From Tomocerus qinae (lineage: Eukaryota > Arthropoda > Collembola > Entomobryomorpha > Tomoceridae), in NCBI GenBank assembly GCA_020055645.1, contig CM034546.1:136483875-136547874 (forward strand): a DNA stretch of 64,000 nucleotides, written 5' to 3'. The notes beneath the pieces were generated by a model, which saw nothing but the letters and a program-made list of their open reading frames with translations, made no database searches and had not been told where the DNA came from. This document shows positions 1 to 9,473 of this stretch, piece after piece; positions within the stretch are counted from its first letter, which is position 1; every line of letters starts with the position of its first letter. Made by a program: the position numbers and the translations under genes.

Positions 1-259
1 GTTCTATTCCTGTCTCTATTGCTCAGCGAGCACTAATCAATTGTCTTTTCGTAATTTTAACTACTTTTCAGTTTGCTGTCAATAAACTAAACCTAATTAA
101 ATAGTATCTTGTCCTGCTATTAAGTTATTATTGTTAGGTCATTTTGTCAGTAGTCAATCAGTTACTCGTCACATTTTAGTCATCCATAAGTTCATTGTCG
201 CAGTCTTAAGTTCACACAACGGAGCCATAGTAAAAACCTACTTTACTTACGCCCCATCA
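1..259 (+). repeat. 5' LTR (3' part only) of the BEL/Pao element
   Basis: This matches 5824-6079 almost base for base. The differences are one T in a T-run, a small patch near 116-122 (net 2 bases) and two single substitutions. It ends in CA at 258-259, just before the primer-binding site. An AATAAA at 81-86, repeated at 5903-5908 in the 3' copy, is the likely polyadenylation signal. Confidence 0.93.
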
Positions 260-262
260 TTT

Positions 263-283
263 TGGTCCTACTTCGAACCGGAT
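263..283 (+). other. Primer-binding site for a cellular tRNA
   Basis: Three bases after the LTR end comes TGG followed by about 18 bases. The reverse complement ends in CCA and contains GGTTCGAA, the T-arm core of a tRNA 3' end. This is how minus-strand priming is set up in LTR retroelements. I cannot say which tRNA is used. Confidence 0.8.
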
Positions 284-347
284 ACCAGCTTATCCACATC
301 AGTGAATATTGTGTCAATTGAACTTGTCGTATTCCTGTCTGATCGCC

Positions 348-3300
348 ATGGATGTCATCGTCAGAGATCGCCGTACTCTCGCTAGAAATGTGAAGAAACT
401 GGAAAGTGTCGTCAATACATTGGATCCTCTCGTCAATCCATCACCAATGGAATTGGATCTACACATTAAAGCCATCGAAAATCTAAGTGTTGACTGTCAA
501 CAATCAGTCAAGAAACTCGGACTTGCAGCAGCTGACGATGCTGAATTCAACACTGAAGAACAGTTGTTCGTTCCAATCGAAGAAAAGATAATCGAAATCA
601 ACATCAAACTATCAACTCTAAAAACAAGCATAGTACCACCGACTACTGTACACGGGTCAGCAGCCACGGTGACAACTACACCAACGACGGATATCAGGCT
701 ACCGAAGTTGGATTTACCCACCTTTAATGGAAACATCCATGAGTGGTTGTCGTTCCATGACTTATTTCTTGCGTCTGTTCATAACAACGCAAAAATAAGT
801 AATGCTCACAAACTTCAGTTCTTGAAAAGCTGCATCAAAGGAGATGCACTTTTACTCATTCAATCCATACCCATCACAGATGCTAACTACGCCCTTGCAT
901 GGGACACCCTGAAGAATCGCTACGAAAACAAAAGTGAACTTGTCAAGTCTCTCTTCGATCGATTACTCAATCAACAAAATCTCACTCAAGAATCTCCGTC
1001 TGCTCTACGGAAAATGGTCGATACCACCAGCGAATGCGTAAGAGGACTTGAAATTCTATCATTAACCCGAGAACAAATTTGTGAACTACTTATCATACAT
1101 GTGCTTACAAAGAAGTTGGATTCAGAGTGTCGCCTCCAATGGGAACGGTCCCTGAAGGACGGTGAACTTCCCAACTTTAAACAATTTCAAGATTTCCTAG
1201 ACAAGCATGCTAGAGTGACTGCCGCAGCCAAGGGCAACAGTGTCAAAGTCAAGACTCCAGCTACTTCTACTTCATCAAGTAAACCTACTGCAGCTGTTCA
1301 CCACAACACTACGGATTCCAATCAAACTACGTACACAATCAAGTGTGGAATTTGTGACGAAAATCACGCAGCCTACAAGTGTCAAAAATTTCTCGTCATG
1401 AATATTAACGCAAGATGGACCGTCGTAAGACAGAAGAAGTTATGTACCAATTGTTTACGACCTGGTCATTTTGCTAATGCCTGTCCAAATACAAAAACAT
1501 GCTGGAAGTGCAAAGAGCTGCATCACACTCTATTGCACAGACTCACAGCTCAAGATTCAGAAAACAAGACTCCTCCAGAGGTAAACAATCAAACAACTCC
1601 AAGTGCTCCTCAGGCAAGTACTACGCCTACAACAACAACCTACCACGTCAGTAATAATGCTCTCATTATTCCAAAAGTACTTCTTTCCACAGCAATAGTC
1701 AAGGTATGTGACTCTACTGGAAATTATCAATTATGCCGTGCTCTTTTGGATTGTGGTTCAGAAGCCAGCATAATTTCCGAACACTGTATCAACCGTCTTG
1801 GCCTTCGAAGAAAACGCGTTGATATTCCAATGTCTGGACTGGGCGGCGTCGAAGTTGGCTCAGCTCGCGGCATTGCCAAATGTCTCATTTCATCGTCAAA
1901 GGATCCTACCTTTGCATTGGACGTCGATGTGCTCATCAGATCTAAAGTGACTAGATCTCTTCCACAAACTACAATCAACTCAAAACTTTGGGCTCATCTC
2001 AACCACTTGGATTTAGCCGATCCAACTTACTATCAATCAGATGATATCGACATTTTATTGGGTGGTGATGTTTTTGCCAATTTACTCAGACCTGGAATGT
2101 GTCATGGGCCACAAGGAACTCCGTCAGCCATGGAGACAGTTTTCGGTTGGGTATTATTGGGCAAGTCATCTGTTTCTCCTCAACAACCCTCAATTTCTAC
2201 CAATCACGCTGAATGCAACCTAGACTCAGTTCTCCGAAGATTTTGGGAACTAGAAGAACTTCAAGACACTGTCAAATTGTCTCCAGAAGAACAAGCATGT
2301 GAAGACCACTTCAAATCAACACATTCTCGTGACAGTTCTGGTCGATTTGTAGTGCAATTACCATTTCGAAACCAGTCTCCAGAACTTGGACAATCCAAAC
2401 GAATTGCCACAACTGTTGTGCAACAATTAGAACGGCGCTGGACTAATGGTGCTACTCATCATCAAGATTATCAAGATTTCATGACCGAATATTTACAACT
2501 CGGCCACATGGAAATCATCCCTGAATCCGAAAAGGACAAATCAGAAAATGTTTACTACCTTCCTCATCATTTTGTGGTGAAGGAGAGCAGCACTACTACC
2601 AAGGTCAGAGTGGTGTTCAATGCCTCGTCCAAAACTACAAATGGGATTTCTCTAAACGACAAGTTGATGGTAGGTCCCACTATTCAACAAGATCTAATGA
2701 CTATCATGCTACGATTTCGTACCCACCCTGTAGCACTGTCGGCAGACATTGCCAAAATGTACCGCCACATCGAAGTTATACCCGAACACTGCGATTTCCA
2801 AAGAATTATTTGGAGAAACTCACCATATGATCCTATGGAAGAATATCGTCTCAAGACTGTTACATATGGTACTGCCTCTGCTCCCTACTTGGCTACCAAA
2901 TGTCTTCAGCAGCTTGCTCTCGACGAAAAGAGTAAATTTCCTTGCGGATCCGAAATACTACTCCGCGATTTCTACGTTGATGATTGCATTACTGGAGCTG
3001 CCAATGTTTCTTCCGCGAAGAACCTTCAGAATGAATTAATCAAGCTACTTGAACTTGGTGGATTTCAACTACGTAAGTGGACTTCTAATGTACCAGAATT
3101 AGTCGACTCACTTCCTGAACAATTGAAAAATTCTCAAAACTCCTCATCCATCAAAGTTTTTGATCATGACGAAATGATAAAGACTCTGGGCATCCAATGG
3201 CACCCGACTGCGGATGTTTTCTCCTTTTGTGTTACTTCACCGCCACATCGTGAAGTAGTGACAAAACGATCTGTGTTATCCGACCTTGCAAAAACTTTCG

Positions 3301-5552
3301 ACCCACTCGGATGGCTCTCACCTGTCACCATCAAAGCCAAAATCTACCTTCAGTCTCTATGGACTTCTAAACTTACCTGGGACGATCCAATCACTTCAGA
3401 ATTAATTTGTGATTGGAACGAATACATTGAAGGTTTACCAGAAATACGAAAAGTAAAAATTCCTCGATGTATCGTGAAAACAACGACAAACTCGTTTCAG
3501 TTGCATGCGTTCTGCGATGCTTCTGAAAAAGCTTACGCTGCAGTAATTTATCTACTTTCTCAAGATGATAATGGACAATATCATAGTGAGATGATTACTG
3601 CCAAAACTAGAGTAGCCCCTGTTAAGCAAGTCTCACTTCCCCGATTGGAACTCTGTGCAGCTACTCTACTAACCAAACTGCTAGGGATTGTTATGAAGTC
3701 TCTTTTACTCCCGTACGAGAAAATTACTTGCTGGAGCGATTCAACAATCGTTCTTTCCTGGATATCTTCGCCTCCTCAACGATGGAAGACTTTTGTTGCC
3801 AACCGTGTAGCAGAAATTCAGGAAGTCACGTTGCCAAATCAATGGCATCATGTCCGAAGTGAAGACAACCCAGCTGATTGTGCTTCACGCGGAATTTCGC
3901 CATCAGAACTACAACAACATGCACTTTGGTGGCATGGACCGAGTTGGCTTACCGAAGTCAACAACCCTACCTCTCCTCTTGAACTAGAAAATCCGATTGC
4001 CTTATCCGAAGAGAAAACCAGTATTACTAGTCACGTGGTCCAGACTGATGAATGGATTTTGACTAAATACTCATCTTTGACGGCCTTGGTTCGTGTAAGT
4101 GCCTACTGCCACCGTTTCTACAACAACTGCCGATCTCCTAAGACTACTCGTTCCTTCGGCACTCTCACCAGTAAAGAATTAGAGAATTCTTTGAAGCGTT
4201 TAATCAAGTTCGTTCAAAATCAAGCCTTTTCTCTCGAATTGAATGCTATCGCTCACAAGAAAGATTCAATTCCTACAACAAGCAAACTACTTAATCTCAA
4301 CCCTATTCTTGATGATGTTGGAATTCTACTGGTTGGTGGACGAATTCATAGAGCTAATCTTCCCGAAGAAAGAAAACATCCGATTATTTTACCAAGACAC
4401 AACCCATTGACAAAACTAATTGTGGAACATGAACACAAACGGCTACTCCATGCTGGACCCCAGCTTTTACTCTCGTCTCTCCAAACTCGGTATTGGATCA
4501 TTTGGGGAAAGGATGCTGTGCGCCATGTTGTTCGGAAATGCGTTAAGTGTCATCGCTATCGCAATAAATTGTCTCATCAGCGAATGGGAGATTTACCTAC
4601 AGCACGGGTTAATTCCTCTCATCCATTCAATAATTCTGGTGTGGACTACGCTGGACCTTTTATGCTCAAGGATGGAAAAGGTCGCGGACGTAAGCTCATC
4701 AAACATTACATAGTGCTTTTCGTTTGCCTCTCTACTAAGGCAATTCACCTGGAATGTGTAAGTGACATGACCACTGAAACATTTCTCGCCGCCTTCAAAA
4801 GATTTGTTTCTCGTCGTGGAAAGCCCAGTGACATGTTTAGCGACTGCGGCACAAATTTTGTTGGCGCCAATCAAGAACTGAAACAACTTTTGGATCTCAC
4901 TAACTCTCAAAAATTCAAGAATGATGTCTCTAGTGCCATGGCCAACGAAGGAATACATTGGCATTTCAATCCGCCTGCAGCGCCACACTACGGAGGTCTA
5001 TGGGAAGCTGGCGTTAAATCCGTCAAATTTCACCTTCGTCGTGTTGTTGCAGATGTTCATCTCACCTACGAAGAATTCATCACAATACTGGCGCAAGTCG
5101 AAGCTTGCTTAAACTCTCGTCCACTGACTGCTCAGTCTAACAACCCTGATGATCTAAATGCCTTAACTCCGGGACATTTTCTCATTGGAAGACCTATCAC
5201 TGCTGTTCCTGAGCCGAACTATTGCCAACTCAAGCAAAATACATTATCCCGTTGGCAATTGACTCAACAATTACTACAACATTTTTGGAAGCGCTGGTCC
5301 GGCGAGTATCTCACGCGACTCCAGCAAAGAAATAAATGGATGCAAACCGAAAAGAATCTCAAGCTCGACATGATTGTTCTCATCAAGGATGAAACTCTTC
5401 CTCCGTCTCAGTGGCGTTTAGGAAGAATTGTGGAAATTCATCCTGGATCTGACAATTTGGTTCGTGCTGTTACTGTCAAAACCCAAACTGGTCTCTTCAA
5501 ACGTCCTGTCACAAAATTATCTCCACTTCCCATCGATGATAATAGTGAATAA
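348..5552 (+). CDS. BEL/Pao gag-pol polyprotein (1734 aa)
   Basis: This encodes the capsid-like protein, protease, reverse transcriptase, RNase H and integrase of the retrotransposon as one frame. The start is the ATG at 348 (context GCCATGG); the frame is open upstream to 309 but without an ATG. By eye the domains run: DUF1759-type gag (about 115-265, with RLPKLDLPTFNG); zinc knuckles (about 333-398, including a canonical CCHC); a retropepsin-like DUF1758 protease with the active Asp at about 468 (LLDCGS); reverse transcriptase with YVDD at about 876; RNase H (FCDASEKAY, CWSDST, HVRSEDNPADCASRG); an HHCC integrase zinc domain (about 1361-1400); the DDE core (Asp 1433, Asp 1499, Glu 1553); and a DUF5641-like C-terminus. 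All key catalytic motifs look intact. The protease has DCG rather than the usual DSG/DTG. No frameshift or stop is seen. Confidence 0.95.
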   Translation: MDVIVRDRRTLARNVKKLESVVNTLDPLVNPSPMELDLHIKAIENLSVDCQQSVKKLGLAAADDAEFNTEEQLFVPIEEKIIEINIKLSTLKTSIVPPTTVHGSAATVTTTPTTDIRLPKLDLPTFNGNIHEWLSFHDLFLASVHNNAKISNAHKLQFLKSCIKGDALLLIQSIPITDANYALAWDTLKNRYENKSELVKSLFDRLLNQQNLTQESPSALRKMVDTTSECVRGLEILSLTREQICELLIIHVLTKKLDSECRLQWERSLKDGELPNFKQFQDFLDKHARVTAAAKGNSVKVKTPATSTSSSKPTAAVHHNTTDSNQTTYTIKCGICDENHAAYKCQKFLVMNINARWTVVRQKKLCTNCLRPGHFANACPNTKTCWKCKELHHTLLHRLTAQDSENKTPPEVNNQTTPSAPQASTTPTTTTYHVSNNALIIPKVLLSTAIVKVCDSTGNYQLCRALLDCGSEASIISEHCINRLGLRRKRVDIPMSGLGGVEVGSARGIAKCLISSSKDPTFALDVDVLIRSKVTRSLPQTTINSKLWAHLNHLDLADPTYYQSDDIDILLGGDVFANLLRPGMCHGPQGTPSAMETVFGWVLLGKSSVSPQQPSISTNHAECNLDSVLRRFWELEELQDTVKLSPEEQACEDHFKSTHSRDSSGRFVVQLPFRNQSPELGQSKRIATTVVQQLERRWTNGATHHQDYQDFMTEYLQLGHMEIIPESEKDKSENVYYLPHHFVVKESSTTTKVRVVFNASSKTTNGISLNDKLMVGPTIQQDLMTIMLRFRTHPVALSADIAKMYRHIEVIPEHCDFQRIIWRNSPYDPMEEYRLKTVTYGTASAPYLATKCLQQLALDEKSKFPCGSEILLRDFYVDDCITGAANVSSAKNLQNELIKLLELGGFQLRKWTSNVPELVDSLPEQLKNSQNSSSIKVFDHDEMIKTLGIQWHPTADVFSFCVTSPPHREVVTKRSVLSDLAKTFDPLGWLSPVTIKAKIYLQSLWTSKLTWDDPITSELICDWNEYIEGLPEIRKVKIPRCIVKTTTNSFQLHAFCDASEKAYAAVIYLLSQDDNGQYHSEMITAKTRVAPVKQVSLPRLELCAATLLTKLLGIVMKSLLLPYEKITCWSDSTIVLSWISSPPQRWKTFVANRVAEIQEVTLPNQWHHVRSEDNPADCASRGISPSELQQHALWWHGPSWLTEVNNPTSPLELENPIALSEEKTSITSHVVQTDEWILTKYSSLTALVRVSAYCHRFYNNCRSPKTTRSFGTLTSKELENSLKRLIKFVQNQAFSLELNAIAHKKDSIPTTSKLLNLNPILDDVGILLVGGRIHRANLPEERKHPIILPRHNPLTKLIVEHEHKRLLHAGPQLLLSSLQTRYWIIWGKDAVRHVVRKCVKCHRYRNKLSHQRMGDLPTARVNSSHPFNNSGVDYAGPFMLKDGKGRGRKLIKHYIVLFVCLSTKAIHLECVSDMTTETFLAAFKRFVSRRGKPSDMFSDCGTNFVGANQELKQLLDLTNSQKFKNDVSSAMANEGIHWHFNPPAAPHYGGLWEAGVKSVKFHLRRVVADVHLTYEEFITILAQVEACLNSRPLTAQSNNPDDLNALTPGHFLIGRPITAVPEPNYCQLKQNTLSRWQLTQQLLQHFWKRWSGEYLTRLQQRNKWMQTEKNLKLDMIVLIKDETLPPSQWRLGRIVEIHPGSDNLVRAVTVKTQTGLFKRPVTKLSPLPIDDNSE

Positions 5553-5656
5553 TTTATTGTGACATTTATATATACACTTTTACTTAAACATTTATTTCTC
5601 TGTACTCTATATACTTTCATATTCAATTCATTTATTTTGTTTTGACACTGATGTGT

Positions 5657-5670
5657 CAAGGGGGCCGGAA
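5657..5670 (+). other. Polypurine tract of the BEL element
   Basis: A G-rich run (CAAGGGGGCCGGAA) lies immediately before the 3' LTR, where the plus-strand primer of an LTR element sits. It is interrupted by CC, so the functional tract may be shorter. Confidence 0.65.
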
Positions 5671-6079
5671 TGTTTAGTACGTTAGAATAGAAAACGTATT
5701 TACAAACTTCCCGCTGCCTACCACCATTTTCCAAGCTCATTTTCTAACGTTATGTATTTTCTACCTATCTGTATTCTCTCTCAATTCAATGTAGAAGCTA
5801 AGTAGCCGTTGATCATTCAACACGTTCTATTCCTGTCTCTATTGCTCAGCGAGCACTAATCAATTGTCTTTCGTAATTTTAACTACTTTTCAGTTTGCTG
5901 TCAATAAACTAAACCTAATTAAATAGTATCTTGTCCTGATAAAGTTATTATTGTTAAGTCATTTTGTCAGTAGTCAATCAGTTACTCGTCACATTTTAGT
6001 CATCCATAAGTTCATTGTCGCAGTCTTAAGTTCACACAACGGAGCCATAGTGAAAACCTACTTTACTTACGCCCCATCA
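5671..6079 (+). repeat. 3' LTR of the BEL/Pao element (409 bp)
   Basis: It starts TGTTTAGTAC directly after the polypurine tract and ends CCCCATCA. The last 256 bases repeat positions 1-259. The TG...CA ends are standard. Small open frames inside it are not genes. Confidence 0.92.
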
Positions 6080-6567
6080 CTTGCGGAATATGAATACATA
6101 ATGATTTCAAGCAGTAATGTTCTAAATCTCATATGCGGTATGAATGCGGAAAGATCGGAAAGAGAAAACGAGAACAGTCAAGGGTTAATGAAAGGGATGA
6201 AGATGCAATTGCAACAAATTGTGAATTATAAAACGGTTGACTTTTTGATACTATTGGTGCTGCTGAATTTATTGTCATTTATATAATTATCACTTTCCAG
6301 TTATACTTCATTCACTATTAAATACTCAAAACAATATTTACAGGATTTTGTAATGTGAACATTTAATGTAAATAATTTCCTGAGTACCGCGAAGTAAATG
6401 AAATGTTTCACTAAAAGATAAGAAGGAAATTTGTTCCTATTATTAAATTACGAATAAAATATCAATTTTCAGGAAAAGGTACAATAGTTGGCCAAAATAT
6501 TTTTAAAGTTTTAAAATGGATTGTCACCACGATTGTTTATACAGCCTCAAATAATTTTCCGAGATGT

Positions 6568-7016
6568 TTATCCAACTGGGAGCTAAAACGAATAAATGGC
6601 AATGTAATTAATAATTAATCATTAAGGATACGAAGTTGTTTGAACTTAAAAAAACCAAAAAAGGACTCACATCCCAAGGTGCTGGCTTGTCACAACATTC
6701 CGATTTTGCCCAAAGAGACATTCCCTCACAACTAAGGTAACCTTTGCTTTCAAACATATTTCCACTAGGGTAGTGGGTATATGGTGGACCTGGTGCCAAT
6801 TCCCGGCAAGCGTGACTAGGAGTCCAATTGGGTTCATGACATTTAGTCCAAATGCAGTTTTCTACATTTTCAAACAATTAGGACACGAAAATAGAATTAA
6901 ACTTGAGAATTGAATTGGAAAATAAAAAATAATAACAAATAAATGAACTTACTGGATTCATCTCCGGCAACAATAACCACGATGGCTAGAAAACAGCAGA
7001 TAATAAAAACCTTCAT
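6568..7016 (-). CDS. Small secreted cysteine-rich peptide, 3 exons (89 aa)
   Basis: Exons: 7016-6953, 6861-6671, 6582-6568. The joined frame is consistent (phases 1 and 0), with donors GTAAGT and GTGAGT and acceptors GTAG and TTTTAG. Exon 1 gives a clear signal peptide (MKVFIICCFLAIVVIVAG). Exon 2 carries six cysteines, ending in an ECC pair, among Pro, Trp and aromatic residues. Exon 3 adds only four residues (LPVG) and a stop. If the second intron is retained, the protein would read 13 residues further instead. A TATA box lies about 50 bases upstream of the ATG. I do not recognise the family. A secreted, disulfide-stabilised peptide such as an antimicrobial, toxin-like or inhibitor peptide is possible, but nothing here decides which. 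Confidence 0.7.
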
Positions 7017-7064
7017 GATGATGCAGACCGTGAAAGACTGTGAGTGGAGAATGGATGTGGTTTA

Positions 7065-7072
7065 CTTTTATA
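7065..7072 (-). promoter_or_regulatory. TATA box of the cysteine-rich peptide gene
   Basis: The minus strand reads TATAAAAG, 49 bases before the ATG at 7016, which fits a start site around 7040. Confidence 0.6.
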
Positions 7073-7894
7073 CCATTTGAAGTTTTCTCGTATACAAGAT
7101 ATAATAGCAAGAGTAGTAGATGGAAAAATTAAAAATCGGTCTACCTGAATAGTCTTCACTATATTCTACAATGGAAAAGTCCCAGTACTAACTTGCCAGC
7201 CTAACTAAGGGTTTTAAACTTTAAGACGGATTAAAAATATCTAGCTAGATACGCAGTTGGAGAGTTTCGTAGAAAAGTGGCCGTGCGTGCGTCTTACCTT
7301 AAGTTACCCAATATTTTCAACCTTTCTTATCTCTGCGTATAGATAATTTGTTGTATACAGTAGTAACTGAATATATAGATTGTGTATATTTTGTCTTTCC
7401 AAGAAAAGTAATTTATTTCTACTTTGCAGTAAAAGGGAATCCGTACTACGCTGTTTAAGTTTACATGCACTGTAAGAAATTACAACATTTCATTGAAAAT
7501 ACACACTCTACTTAACAGTTTTCTAGCAAGAATTTTTCAACGTACGCATGATATTCTAGTTTTGTCAAATTAAATACTAGAATCGGAAATACGAATTTTA
7601 ATACAAACAAATACAACCAAAAAATATTTCCCCTAGTACAGGAATGAATAATAAATTGATATTAATATGCTTTCGTACATTATTAAAACGGGTACTTACA
7701 AATAAATAACATGTAGTACAAAATAGATGTTTTAGATAAAAGGAATTAATGTTGATATTCTCATTGGCAGAATGAAAACAATTTATTTAGTGTCTATCCC
7801 ATGATACGTAATACACATAAAACTAAATTAGGTACACACATTCAATTCCTATGACAAAAACTTATGACTACTAAAGTATCTAAAATATCTTTAC

Positions 7895-8870
7895 CCAAAA
7901 ATAAACATTCAGGCAAAAGGGCAAATAACATTATAATGATTTAAAAGCTAATTTCACTGCTGCACTTAAGTTCCATGATTTACAAATGGAAATAATCTAT
8001 TAATTTAAATCCAACGTAGAAAAAAGGTATAGTTATCCTATGAGGAAAACTAAAACATTTAATTGTTATAGTAAAATATTATCTAATCAAACCGGATAAT
8101 AAACATTCAGCCGAACAGACAAATACCATTATAGTATTTTAAAAGCTAATTTCACCGCTGCACTCCACTCCATGATTTAAAAATGGAAATATTCTATTGA
8201 CTGAAGCTAATCAGAAAGGTACAATTTTTATGAGGAAAACTTGATAACATTTAGTTGACATTCAAAACTTTTACCTACGGGTAATATGTTCACTGAAAAG
8301 GACAACTAATGTACATCATAATGTTTTAAAGCTAATTTCACCGCTGCACTCCACTTAAGTTCCATGATTTAAAAATGGAAATATTCTATTGATCTGAAAC
8401 TAATCAGAAAGGTACAATTCTTTTGAGGACATTTAACTGAAGCATTCAAAACTTTTAACTACGGATTTAATATGTTGAACATTGAAAAGGACATCATAAT
8501 GTTTTAAAGCTAATTTCACCGCTGCACTCCACTTAAGTTTCATGATTTAAAAATGGAAATAATCTATTAATTTAAATCTGACGTAAATATTCAAACCGGG
8601 TAATAAACATCCAGCCAAACAGACAAATACCTTTATTAGTATTTTAAAAGCTAATTTCACCGCTGCGCTTCACTTAAGTTCCATGATTTAAAAATGGAAA
8701 CATTCTATTGATCTGAAACTAATCAGAAAGGTACAATTCTTTTGAGGACATTTAATTGAAGCATTCAAAACTTTTACCTACGGGTAATATGTTGAACACT
8801 GAAAAAGACATCATAATATTTTAAAGCTAATTTCACCGCTGCACACTGCCCAATCCATGATTTATAGATT
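7895..8870. repeat. Six-copy tandem repeat, unit about 140-200 bp
   Basis: A core beginning AGCTAATTTCACCGCTGCAC followed by a CCATGATTTAAAAATGG block recurs at 7946, 8144, 8330, 8508, 8649 and 8825. Spacings are 198, 186, 178, 141 and 176 bases. A second shared block (AAACATTCAGCC) marks some units. No coding potential is seen. This is a degenerate satellite. The preceding stretch 7075-7894 has no exon that I can support. Confidence 0.85.
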
Positions 8871-9023
8871 CCATGAAGCCAAAATTCTAAATCGATTTCT
8901 GCCTTCATTCTTGATTAATTTTATTGATTTATATCTTTATGTTTGAAATATAGGAGCGGTAGGTTTTGCCATCCAATCCAACTAGCCATCCGGTTAAAAG
9001 ATCCGGAGGCTTATCTAGATTAT

Positions 9024-9190
9024 AATTAAGATCATATTTAATTTATTTATTATAATTTTAAGATCATAAAATTATTTAATTTATCTATTAGTATTTTAAG
9101 ATCATATTTAATTTATCTATTATTATTTTAAGATCATATTTAATTTATCTATTATTATTTTAAGATCATATTTAATTTATTGTAATTTTA
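9024..9190. repeat. AT-rich tandem repeat, 32-37 bp unit, five copies
   Basis: AAGATCAT recurs at 9028, 9060, 9097, 9130 and 9162, each followed by TTAATTTAT-rich sequence. Confidence 0.85.
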
Positions 9191-9473
9191 CGACAAAATG
9201 ATATGGTAATATAAGGTATACCTATACAATACAGAACAATCGATACTTAAATATCTATAACAATTTACCAAAAGTGTAATGTGTATTGTAAATAGGATGA
9301 GAGGCAAAATATTTTTTCTGCATTGCTTGCATCTCAAATGTCCATCGTTATAGACTGTGGCGTATGCTATTGCTGCTACTTCTTTTTATTGTTGGTCTTT
9401 AATGCATTTCGACACCTATACCCCAATTAACAATTTAAACTTTTGAAAAAGAAAAAAAAATCCATAATATTAA

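Larger units (their letters stand above)
1..6079 (+). mobile_element. BEL/Pao LTR retrotransposon, 5' LTR truncated by window edge
   Basis: A complete internal region (primer-binding site, one gag-pol frame, polypurine tract) lies between two nearly identical LTR copies. Only the last 259 bases of the 5' LTR are inside the window; the 3' LTR is complete. There is no envelope frame after pol, so this is a retrotransposon layout rather than an enveloped-virus layout. The LTRs differ by only a few changes and the 1734-codon frame is open, so the insertion is young. The 3' flank starts CTTGC; for a 5-bp duplication, which is usual for BEL elements, the same five bases should precede the 5' LTR outside the window. 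Confidence 0.95.

Noticed and set aside
131-385. Short frame at the left edge, and its copy at 5951-6286
   Set aside because: Both lie in the LTRs of the BEL element and continue into unrelated sequence.
348-5552. Endogenous retrovirus with envelope
   Set aside because: No open frame for an envelope lies between pol and the 3' LTR (only 118 bases), so it is a plain BEL/Pao retrotransposon.
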